Source: an uncultured Oscillospiraceae bacterium (lineage in GTDB: Bacteria; Bacillota; Clostridia; Oscillospirales; Acutalibacteraceae). Taken from it: a stretch of DNA of 31,892 bases. Below, in pieces: positions 1 through 7,505 of this stretch (positions within the stretch are counted from its first letter, which is position 1; the number at the start of each line of letters is the position of its first letter). Made by a program: the position numbers and the translations under genes. Below the pieces are notes generated by a model, which did not search any database, had not been told where the DNA came from, and saw only the letters and a program-made list of their open reading frames with translations. The stretch lies in assembly GCA_900541565.1 (NCBI GenBank), contig UQKB01000021.1, forward strand, positions 1 through 31,892, read 5' to 3'.

Positions 1-3000
1 CCTGGTCTGTAGCCTGATTGACAAACGCACCGTTTGATGTGTATGCTACGGTTGCTTTGATTGCCGCGCTGCCACCCTGGGTTTTGACCTCAAGCGCCGT
101 TGGGTTCCCCTGCGCATTGTACGTGTAGTTGTAAGATACCTTGTTCTGGCTGACAGCCTTGGTCATGTTGTGCTTGCTGTCGTAGGTATACTGGTAGTCG
201 TACCCCTTGGCATCTATATATTTTGTAAGGTCTGCGTTGCTGTATTCCATATTGGACTTGCGGTCTGCATTTTGCTCCACCGTGACCAGCTCGCCGTCTT
301 CGTTGTATGTATAGCTTTGCGTCACGTCTTTGATGAGCTGAATATTGTCAAAATAGGCCGTGTTTGCCTGCTGGTGGTACCTTAAATAGATCACAATTGC
401 ACTTGGCGTTTTATTGGCCGACGTTTCGTCGCTTAAATTAAACGCGGCGCTTGCAAACTGCCAGCCGGATATGGAGCGGTTGAACTCCGCCGGAAGCTTC
501 CATACAGACGTGCCGTCTGTATATTTTACCTGTATGGAAATTTTAAAACGCCTGGTATTGTCGTCGTTTTCCGGCACCGCGTTTGCTCTGGCCCAGCCGC
601 TGACGATGTATGTGTCGTTTTCGCTGCCCGAAACGGGCACAGACTGGTAAAGCTCCTTGTTTGCCTGTGCATCCCCGCGCATTCTAAAGGAATATGTGCC
701 GTGCCTGTACTGTGTTGTGTCTTTAAAATCCGTATCGCTTGCAACCGTCAGCGCGCTGCCGGTCCACCCTGTGGGCAAATTACCTGAATATTTTTCAAAG
801 CTTGCGTTTTCCAGCATGTTGTATGTATTGGGTACATTATACTGCTCCACCTGCACCGCGTCAAAGTATGCCGTACCGGTGGCCGCGCGCAGCGCAAGCT
901 GGATTCTGGTTTTGCTGGAATTTTCCGGCACGGTAAAGGTCAGGCTTACCCTGCGCCAGCCGTTGTTGATGCTTGTGTCTGTTGTGCCCTTGATATGCTC
1001 AGACAGAAAGTCGGTGGTTGTATTGTCACTGTTAAATGAGGTCACGCCAATAAGCGCACCGTAGTTTTCGGCTGTAGAGGTCACATCTTTTGTTTTAATA
1101 TAGCCAGATACCGTGTATTTAACGCCCGGTTCCAGATCGGCGCTTTCAAGGTCCTGATAAGCTCTGGCCCTGGAGTCGCCCGTATATTGCGTAACGTTCA
1201 GCTTCAGGGATTGCTTGCCAAGGTATCTTTGTGCGGTTGTATATCCCATTGTGTAGGTGTTGTCGCCGATCCACGCCGCGTTTGCCCAGTTTGCGGCGCT
1301 TTCAAAATTATGGTTTTTCAGCAGATTGACGGCATTGGAACCCACCGCGTGGTCTGAGCTTACCCGGTTGATCTGCCTTAAGTTGCTTGCGCTTGCGTTG
1401 ACTGTTCCGCTTGTATAGTTGCAGCCCGCGGCGCCCAGGTCCCGGTTGCCGGTTTTGCTTTTGACAGATGTCGTTCTGCCGTACTGGTCAAACTGGTAGG
1501 TTGTGGTCAAATCGTCTGTATTTCCAAACACGCCGTCTACACCGGCGGATTTTACAAGAGTAGTATTATACTGGCTGCGGTCAAACGTAATTTTCTGCCC
1601 CGCCGTACCGTTTGTGCCGTACTCCTGCACAGACGCCACCTGCTTGCCCCTTGTGTTGGCGGTATAGGTAAAGCTTACCTTATAGCCGTCTATATCGGTA
1701 ATACTGGTAATAGAGCCGTCACTGTCATAAGCAAACTGGATTTCCGTCCCGTCGGGATTTTCTATTTTTGTTAAGCGGTTCCCCGTATAGGTATATTTTT
1801 TGATACGTCCGGCAGGGTCTGTCATCTGTGTAATATAGCTGTAGCTTTGCTTTGCAAATGTAATGGATTTGCCTGCGCCGTCTTTTACCGAAAGAATGCT
1901 TTCTTTGTCCGCAGACAGGGTCAGGGTAATTGCATTGCCGTTTGCGTCGCTCATTTTCACCAGATTGCCGTTTGCATTAAATACCAGGGTATTGTCGTCT
2001 TCATCGGTAATTTTATATTTTTCATTTGTACTGGAAGACTGGATGGTAAGCTCCAGCTTCAGGCCATCTTCATCATAATACTTTGTCTTGCCGCTTTCTG
2101 TTTTTTTATAAAAATAATGGTCTGTGCCGTCTCCGTCTGTATAGACATACGGGTAGGTTGCAGCCGCGTCCCCCGTCAGGCCAAACTGTGAAGAAGGCAA
2201 AAGCGTCTGCTGGATATTCATGCGCCAACCCACACCCACATACGGCGCTATTTTAGAAAATTTTTCATTTGCCATATAGTTATTAAACACATGCTGCACG
2301 CTTACAGGCATTCTTCCCCCGGGTGTGGACATGTCGCCGTGTATAAATACAAGATTGCCGGTATAGTCGTTAATATACGCTGTGCCGGCCGTGCCTACGT
2401 CAAAGCTGGTATAGGTCCAGTAATCCTCCAGCCCTTTATTGTTGCGGTATGTAATTTCAAAAACAGGGCGTGGTACAAGGCTTGCCGGGTAATTGGCAGA
2501 ATAAAAAGAGGCACACTGGTAATTATTTGCTTCGTCCAACGGCTTGAGCATAATCCCATAATTTGCCTGCCCATTGTACCATTTTTTTACACTGGTGGTA
2601 ACATCCCATTTATGCCAGGTATTTGGGTCGTCCTCTACAAACGTATCATAATCCACAACGTTTGCATAGAAATTTGGGCGGCTGTTCCAGGTTAGGGTAC
2701 TCTGCGTCCAATTTTCCTTCACCTCATACGCACCAATGTACATTGTATCATAAAAAGAATTTTGATATAAATGCAGGTTGATTTTTGCGTCAACAACCAT
2801 GTCCCCTTTATTTAAATCAGGCAAATTTTTAATTTTTATAAAAGACCGGTATGTTTTGTTATTGCCCAATGTACCTGCATATACCGTCCCCGTGTACCCA
2901 GAGGCGCTTCCATAGCCATATGCTGTGTCGGGCTCATTCTGATTGATATAGGTGCACTCTACAGCACCCCAGCTCTGACTGGTGATAAAGGTTGGATCCA

Positions 3001-4174
3001 CCATGACAGGGAAAGCCCTTTCTTCCGCTTGCAGCCATGTTTTATCCCCTGAGAGCAGAAGCTTCAGCTTATTGTTTTTTTGCTCTTTGATTGTAAGCGT
3101 CAGCTGTGTGCTGATTTCGCCGTTTGCATCGGTCATAAACGGTGCAGCAATTTCATACACCGGTTTCCCCTGATTATTTTGCAGCTCAATGCTATAAACA
3201 TTTTTCTGTACAGCTGTTAATCCGGTAAGCTTATACTCCACAAAAAACTCTGTTTGCGCGCTTTTATCCTTTAAGATGATATTTTCCTTAACCCCTACAG
3301 GCGTGACAAAATACTGCATATCCACATTTGGATACACATCCTTATATAACGCCTGGCTGACAAGGTTTTTACGCACGGTAAACCTTTCATTGCCGGAAAG
3401 CGTTTGGTTGTTTTCAACAAATTCTATTCTGCTTTTGCTGATCCCCGTATAGCCCCAGCTGACTTGATAACCGTCTGATTGAATCCGAACCATATTGTTC
3501 TTTTTTGCCTTATTGGAAAGGCGGATATCCAGATCGCTCTTTTTCGGCGCGTATTCTGTTTCATTTCTGTCTTCCTGTATAGAAAGCGTACTTGGCGCGT
3601 CTGTCGCCGCCTGCGTTTGCCCCTGCGGTGCTGTGCTTTCTTCTTGCAGCGCATCGATATTTTCAGTCACCAATTCGTTTTCCGTTGAGGGTTCGTTTTC
3701 ATCTATATAAGACACTCCTTCTGAGGGATCCTCTGGCTCTGTATGCACAGTTTCCGGTAACAATGTTGTTTGCTGCAATACACTTTCACCAACTGGCTGT
3801 GTCTGCATTTCTTCCCGCGTATTTTCTATCTGTTTTTCCTGTAATGTATTGTTGTATTCAACCCAGTTCCCTTCGGCATCCTGATAATGAACAGGGTATT
3901 CATACTGCACAGCCATAAAACTGCCGTTGTCCAGACGAAAATGCTTTGTAAAACGGTCGCGTTTCCCGTTGATCTCTGCAAGAATTTCGGCTGGCTTTTC
4001 CTTTTGTTGCGCCACGGCTATTTCCTGGGTGCTTTCCGTTTGTATTGTCTGTCCGTCTGCACTTGTCTGCGTTTTCGTTAAGGCTTGTGCCGCTGCCTGC
4101 ACCGGCAGCAAAAAGGCCAAAAGCGCAATCAGCACAAATGCTGTGCTTGTCCGCAATATGTTCCGCATTTTCAT
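1..4174 (-). CDS. Secreted DNRLRE/RHS-repeat wall protein (WapA-like), 3' end outside window
   Basis: One uninterrupted frame of 1391 codons that I translated from the minus strand. It has no stop and leaves the window at its C-terminal side. The ATG at 4174 follows GGGAG by 5 bases. Residues 1-30 form a Lys/Arg-plus-hydrophobic signal peptide ending near QAAAQA. A low-complexity Glu/Thr/Gln region follows. Residues ~400-575 resemble a DNRLRE domain (TAYGYGSASGY, then TWNSRPNF). From ~600 the protein has the RHS entry motif NDYTGNL, then YD-type repeats. Two carbohydrate-binding-like jelly-roll segments (residues ~950-1113 and ~1114-1280) each begin N-x-SFE/NFE and end with YFDxxQ. YD repeats resume at ~1285 (YTYNEDGEL). 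Such proteins are exported, wall-associated, and often carry a variable C-terminal toxin. That end is not visible here, so any toxin role is inference. It follows ttcA but is separated from it by a terminator. Confidence 0.88.
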   Translation of the reverse strand, partial: MKMRNILRTSTAFVLIALLAFLLPVQAAAQALTKTQTSADGQTIQTESTQEIAVAQQKEKPAEILAEINGKRDRFTKHFRLDNGSFMAVQYEYPVHYQDAEGNWVEYNNTLQEKQIENTREEMQTQPVGESVLQQTTLLPETVHTEPEDPSEGVSYIDENEPSTENELVTENIDALQEESTAPQGQTQAATDAPSTLSIQEDRNETEYAPKKSDLDIRLSNKAKKNNMVRIQSDGYQVSWGYTGISKSRIEFVENNQTLSGNERFTVRKNLVSQALYKDVYPNVDMQYFVTPVGVKENIILKDKSAQTEFFVEYKLTGLTAVQKNVYSIELQNNQGKPVYEIAAPFMTDANGEISTQLTLTIKEQKNNKLKLLLSGDKTWLQAEERAFPVMVDPTFITSQSWGAVECTYINQNEPDTAYGYGSASGYTGTVYAGTLGNNKTYRSFIKIKNLPDLNKGDMVVDAKINLHLYQNSFYDTMYIGAYEVKENWTQSTLTWNSRPNFYANVVDYDTFVEDDPNTWHKWDVTTSVKKWYNGQANYGIMLKPLDEANNYQCASFYSANYPASLVPRPVFEITYRNNKGLEDYWTYTSFDVGTAGTAYINDYTGNLVFIHGDMSTPGGRMPVSVQHVFNNYMANEKFSKIAPYVGVGWRMNIQQTLLPSSQFGLTGDAAATYPYVYTDGDGTDHYFYKKTESGKTKYYDEDGLKLELTIQSSSTNEKYKITDEDDNTLVFNANGNLVKMSDANGNAITLTLSADKESILSVKDGAGKSITFAKQSYSYITQMTDPAGRIKKYTYTGNRLTKIENPDGTEIQFAYDSDGSITSITDIDGYKVSFTYTANTRGKQVASVQEYGTNGTAGQKITFDRSQYNTTLVKSAGVDGVFGNTDDLTTTYQFDQYGRTTSVKSKTGNRDLGAAGCNYTSGTVNASASNLRQINRVSSDHAVGSNAVNLLKNHNFESAANWANAAWIGDNTYTMGYTTAQRYLGKQSLKLNVTQYTGDSRARAYQDLESADLEPGVKYTVSGYIKTKDVTSTAENYGALIGVTSFNSDNTTTDFLSEHIKGTTDTSINNGWRRVSLTFTVPENSSKTRIQLALRAATGTAYFDAVQVEQYNVPNTYNMLENASFEKYSGNLPTGWTGSALTVASDTDFKDTTQYRHGTYSFRMRGDAQANKELYQSVPVSGSENDTYIVSGWARANAVPENDDNTRRFKISIQVKYTDGTSVWKLPAEFNRSISGWQFASAAFNLSDETSANKTPSAIVIYLRYHQQANTAYFDNIQLIKDVTQSYTYNEDGELVTVEQNADRKSNMEYSNADLTKYIDAKGYDYQYTYDSKHNMTKAVSQNKVSYNYTYNAQGNPTALEVKTQGGSAAIKATVAYTSNGAFVNQATDQ

Positions 4175-4326
4175 GTTTTCTCCCATTCCTTTCCAGCTTT
4201 TAATAAAATACCCCAAAAATGCAGGCTTTACCTGTGTGAAAACAGTAACATATAACAAGAAATAAATCAAGGTATTTTTTACCATTTCATACATTTGCCA
4301 TATAAAAAGCAAAGCAAAAAAAATGA

Positions 4327-4373
4327 AAACGCCAGTATTTTTTAAACAAAACGTTTAAACACACTGGCGTTTT
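4327..4373 (-). terminator. Nested-hairpin intrinsic terminator after the ttcA-like gene
   Basis: The arms AAAACGCCAGT and ACTGGCGTTTT enclose a second 7-bp hairpin, TTTAAAC/GTTTAAA. On the minus strand the outer stem is followed by TTTTCATTTTTTTT. The element sits just past the ttcA stop and before the leader of the wall-protein gene. It therefore probably separates the two transcripts. The outer stem also has a T-rich tail on the plus strand. Confidence 0.8.
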
Positions 4374-4388
4374 TCACTTTTCTATTTT

Positions 4389-5267
4389 TCATTCTTCTGC
4401 AACAGCCTCAATCTTTTGTGGGCTTACCTTGTCATAATTTTCCAAAAATGTATGTATGGGTGCATTTTCTTCCTCACGGTATCCAATGACGGTCGATAAG
4501 TTAATATTATGTATGCTTCTGAATATGTTCATATCTATATAGCTGCTGGTTTTACGCAGCTGTGCCAGCAGCCGCTTGATCTCTGCACGCTTAGAGTTTT
4601 CTGCACTTTCTTGATTTTCAACTTCTTCTGTAAACCGGCAGGCGCAGCGAATAAACGAAAGGCCGTTGTAGCGCGCCCAGGCCACAATATCCTTTTCACG
4701 TATCATATACAACGGACGGATCAGTTCCATCCCCGGAAAGTTTTTGCTATGTAGCTTTGGCATCATGGTTTTAATCTGCGCCCCGTAAAGCATGCTCATT
4801 AAAATAGTCTCGATTACATCGTCAAAATGATGCCCCAGCGCAATTTTGTTGCATCCGGCATCCTGCGCCGCCCTGTAAAGATGGCCCCGACGCATTCTGG
4901 CGCATAAATAACAAGGAGAGCCGGTATTTTTGCTGACCACCTGAAAAATATTGCTTTCAAAGATCGTAACCGGGATTTGCAGTTTTTGCGCATTGTCCAA
5001 AATTTTCTGCCTATTTTCCATATTGTAGCCGGGGTCCATAACAATATATTTGGCATCAAATGGTACTTCGCTGTAAAGCTGCAGATGCTGTATGCATTTT
5101 GCAAGCAGCATAGAATCTTTTCCCCCGGATATGCATACGGCGATCCTGTCGCCGCTTTGAATCAACTGATAATCTTTAAGCGCGCCAATAAACGGATGCC
5201 ATATGGTTTTCTTATACTTTTTAATAATACTGGCTTCCGCCTTTTGATGCAGTTCCAAAAATGTCAC
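4389..5267 (-). CDS. ttcA: TtcA/TtuA-family PP-loop tRNA thiolation enzyme
   Basis: A 292-residue ATP-pyrophosphatase of the tRNA 2-thiolation family. The PP-loop SGGKDS lies at residues 47-52 and adenylates the target base before sulfur transfer. Cys119-x2-Cys122 (CYLCARMRRG) and the Cys208/Cys210 pair (RCACRF) match the cysteines that bind the Fe-S cluster in TtcA-type enzymes. LGHHFDD (144-150) is also typical. The start is uncertain. The GTG at 5267 lies one base after an AAGG, while an in-frame TTG at 5258 has 10-base spacing, which would remove three residues. The gene is divergent from the SOD homologue and ends at a strong terminator, so it is probably monocistronic. The substrate (C32 of tRNA or another base) cannot be told from sequence alone. 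Confidence 0.88.
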   Translation of the reverse strand: MTFLELHQKAEASIIKKYKKTIWHPFIGALKDYQLIQSGDRIAVCISGGKDSMLLAKCIQHLQLYSEVPFDAKYIVMDPGYNMENRQKILDNAQKLQIPVTIFESNIFQVVSKNTGSPCYLCARMRRGHLYRAAQDAGCNKIALGHHFDDVIETILMSMLYGAQIKTMMPKLHSKNFPGMELIRPLYMIREKDIVAWARYNGLSFIRCACRFTEEVENQESAENSKRAEIKRLLAQLRKTSSYIDMNIFRSIHNINLSTVIGYREEENAPIHTFLENYDKVSPQKIEAVAEE

Positions 5268-5338
5268 ACCTTACATATTGCAGTCATAAAATAAAAAGAC
5301 AAAGCACCGCAGCTTTTTAAAATCAAGCTCTGGAAAGG

Positions 5339-5965
5339 ATGAATGCTTTGGCTGACCATTATCCATTTTCCCTGCCCCCTCTGCCCTATGCCTATGATGC
5401 ACTGGAACCGATTATCAGCAAAGAAAACATATACCGGCACTATAATCAATCCACACAGGAATATGTAGACCGGTTAAATCAAACACTGTCTGAATATCCC
5501 CAGTTTCAGGACTGGAGCCTGAAGGCTCTTGTCGTTTACGCCGACAGCTTTCCCATTGGCATCCGTACACAGATACACAATTTCGCAGGAGGTCTGTACA
5601 ACCATATCCTTTATTTTGGGAGCGCGAGCGAAAAGCGCAATACGTATCCCAGCGGCGCGCTGCTGCGAGAGCTCAACCGTACATACGGATCTTTTGAAAA
5701 GTTTCAAACCGCCTTTAAAAACTGTGCGCTTGCTGTAGCAGGGCCAGGAAACGCCTGGCTGACCTATAACGCCGCTTGCCGGCTGCAGATTATCTGCACG
5801 CCAAACCAAGATACACCGCCGCTTTCCATTTTAAACCCGCTGCTTGTGGTAGACCTGTGGAAACACGCATACTATCATACGTTCTATTTTGATCGGGAAA
5901 CCTATCTGGACAACTGGTTGAAGGTAGTAGATTGGGATATTGTAAGCGCGCGCTATATCTGCTAA
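5339..5965 (+). CDS. Atypical Fe/Mn superoxide dismutase family protein
   Basis: This 208-residue protein aligns along its whole length with Fe/Mn SODs (N-terminal PLPYAYDALEP, C-terminal VVDWD). The four metal ligands are present: His34, His89 (NHILYF), Asp172 and His176 (DLWKHAYY). The gateway Tyr42 and the Mn-type Gln157 (NQD) are also kept. Several second-sphere positions differ from E. coli SodA: His30 is Ser38, His31 is Thr39, Trp128 is Asn139, and the dimer-bridging Glu170 is Lys175. Normal activity is therefore uncertain. The SD GGAAAGG (5332-5338) touches the ATG at 5339. It is 9 bases from an in-frame TTG at 5348, which may be the true start (205 residues). The gene lies opposite to its neighbours, and its stop abuts the thiN stop. 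Confidence 0.85.
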   Translation: MNALADHYPFSLPPLPYAYDALEPIISKENIYRHYNQSTQEYVDRLNQTLSEYPQFQDWSLKALVVYADSFPIGIRTQIHNFAGGLYNHILYFGSASEKRNTYPSGALLRELNRTYGSFEKFQTAFKNCALAVAGPGNAWLTYNAACRLQIICTPNQDTPPLSILNPLLVVDLWKHAYYHTFYFDRETYLDNWLKVVDWDIVSARYIC

Positions 5966-6610
5966 TCATAAGGGCTGCCGCTCACCGCCCTTATCATAGA
6001 TCATAACCAGGGCACTTCCCTGGTGGAGCGTAAGTACCGCACGGTTACTTTTGACCACATTGCTGACCCCTAAGGGAAAGGAGGAAGCAATTTCCTGTCC
6101 TGCAAGCTCATATTCAAAGCCCCGGTGCGTGACCGTGCAACCGGCGCACCCAAAAGGGAAAACAGAAAGCACGCAGCCCTCTTTGTTATGTACAGGGAAA
6201 TCGCCAACGGGCACATAATGCACCTGCAAACCTTTGCCCAGGAGAACGCCATGCGCGCCGTTTTCATATAGATACTGTAAGGCGCTGTAGTTTGCAAACG
6301 TGTGGTCCTCGCGACCTCCAAGCGCGCCCAGCAGCACAAACTCCCTATATCCGCGGCGGATCCCTTCTTTGATTGCAGACATCGTGTCTGTGTCGTCCTT
6401 ATGTGTGGGCAGCAGAACAACCGGTACATCTGTTTGCGGCCTATGGGACGAGTCAAAATCGCCAACAATGATCGATGGCTTCACCCCAGCTTTTTGGGCA
6501 AACAGATAGCCTCCGTCGGCGCAAATGACAAAATCATCCGCACGGACTGTCTGCCGGAGCAGGGCCGTATCAAAAGATGGGGAAGCCGCAACAATCACAC
6601 ATCTGCTCAT
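5966..6610 (-). CDS. thiN: Thiamine pyrophosphokinase
   Basis: Transfers pyrophosphate from ATP to thiamine to give thiamine diphosphate. It shows the family motifs in order: ADGG, the metal/ATP motif GDFDS, DDTD, GGREDH, and the C-terminal GVSN thiamine-site motif. The length of 214 residues is normal. I place the start at the ATG at 6610, which overlaps the rsgA stop (ATGA) and follows GGGAG by 5 bases. A GTG 12 bases upstream is the longer alternative. It is the last gene of the long yicC-thiN operon and sits next to rsgA, as in Bacillus, although the rpe gene usually between them is absent. No terminator hairpin follows, and transcription would run into the antisense of the SOD gene. Confidence 0.93.
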   Translation of the reverse strand: MSRCVIVAASPSFDTALLRQTVRADDFVICADGGYLFAQKAGVKPSIIVGDFDSSHRPQTDVPVVLLPTHKDDTDTMSAIKEGIRRGYREFVLLGALGGREDHTFANYSALQYLYENGAHGVLLGKGLQVHYVPVGDFPVHNKEGCVLSVFPFGCAGCTVTHRGFEYELAGQEIASSFPLGVSNVVKSNRAVLTLHQGSALVMIYDKGGERQPL

Positions 6611-7491
6611 TTTAGCTCCCACTCCTTTATATCCTTCACCTCGTTATACATGGAAACATAACTTTCAAAGCGGGAAAGCGGGATTGTCCCCTTTCCAACC
6701 GCCTCCTGCACTGCACAGCCCTTCTCTTTGACATGTGCGCAGGAAGTAAATTTACATTGGTGCAGATAAGGTTCAAATTCCGGAAAGCAGTACTGGAGCT
6801 GTTCTTTTTTAATCATCTCATAGCGCTGCAAATCCACTGTAGAAAAGCCGGGCGTATCTGCCACAAACCCACCGTCGGTTTTAAACAACTCCACCGCTCT
6901 TGTCGTATGGCGTCCCCGTCCCAGCTTTTGGCTTGTATGTGCGGTAGAAAGCTGCAAATGTGGAAAAACGCAGTTTAGCAACGACGATTTTCCCACGCCG
7001 GAATTCCCGGTAAACGCCGTTATACAGCAAGATAAAAGCGCTTTTACCTCGTTGATACCACTTCCGTCATATTTGGAAAAACAGATGGTACGGATCCCCG
7101 CCCTGTCATAAATATTTTGCAGTGCGGCCGGATCCTGCAGGTCTGTTTTTGAAATAACAACCACCGGCTCTATCTGCCTGTTGACGGCCGCCGCCGTCAT
7201 TTTATCGATCACAAGCGTGTTGGGCGCGGGGTCACAGACAGACACAACGATAAAAAGCCTGTCCAGGTTTGCAACAGCCGGGCGCACCAGCCTGTTTTTT
7301 CTGGGTAAAATTTTTTCAATCGCCCAATATCCGTCGCTGGGGTGGAGAATTTCTACATAATCACCTACACAGGGCGAATCCCCTTTATTTCTAAATGCAC
7401 CGCGCGCTTTGCATTCATACACTTTACCGGCGGCTTCCACATAATAGAAGCCGCCGGTCAATTTTGTTATAATCCCGTTTAACTGTTCCAT
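6607..7491 (-). CDS. rsgA: Ribosome small-subunit biogenesis GTPase RsgA
   Basis: A circularly permuted GTPase that checks late 30S assembly. The order is diagnostic: an N-terminal OB fold, then the G4 motif SKTD before the G1 P-loop GNSGVGKSS, then G3 DTPG, and a C-terminal zinc knuckle CKFTSCAHVKEKGC. With the ATG at 7491 it has 294 residues, the usual size. The upstream in-frame extension to 7551 reads through the end of prkC, has no family similarity, and was rejected. The gene starts 14 bases after the prkC stop, with only a weak CAGG-type SD. This fits translational coupling in the prpC-prkC-rsgA block, conserved across Firmicutes. PrkC-type kinases are known to phosphorylate this GTPase in Bacillus. 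Confidence 0.95.
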   Translation of the reverse strand: MEQLNGIITKLTGGFYYVEAAGKVYECKARGAFRNKGDSPCVGDYVEILHPSDGYWAIEKILPRKNRLVRPAVANLDRLFIVVSVCDPAPNTLVIDKMTAAAVNRQIEPVVVISKTDLQDPAALQNIYDRAGIRTICFSKYDGSGINEVKALLSCCITAFTGNSGVGKSSLLNCVFPHLQLSTAHTSQKLGRGRHTTRAVELFKTDGGFVADTPGFSTVDLQRYEMIKKEQLQYCFPEFEPYLHQCKFTSCAHVKEKGCAVQEAVGKGTIPLSRFESYVSMYNEVKDIKEWELK

Positions 7492-7505
7492 TGGTTCGCC
7501 TGCTG

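Noticed and set aside
170..3918. Many short plus-strand frames in the first 4 kb
   Set aside because: All lie opposite the single continuous RHS-type frame, which has a signal peptide, domain order and a good start.
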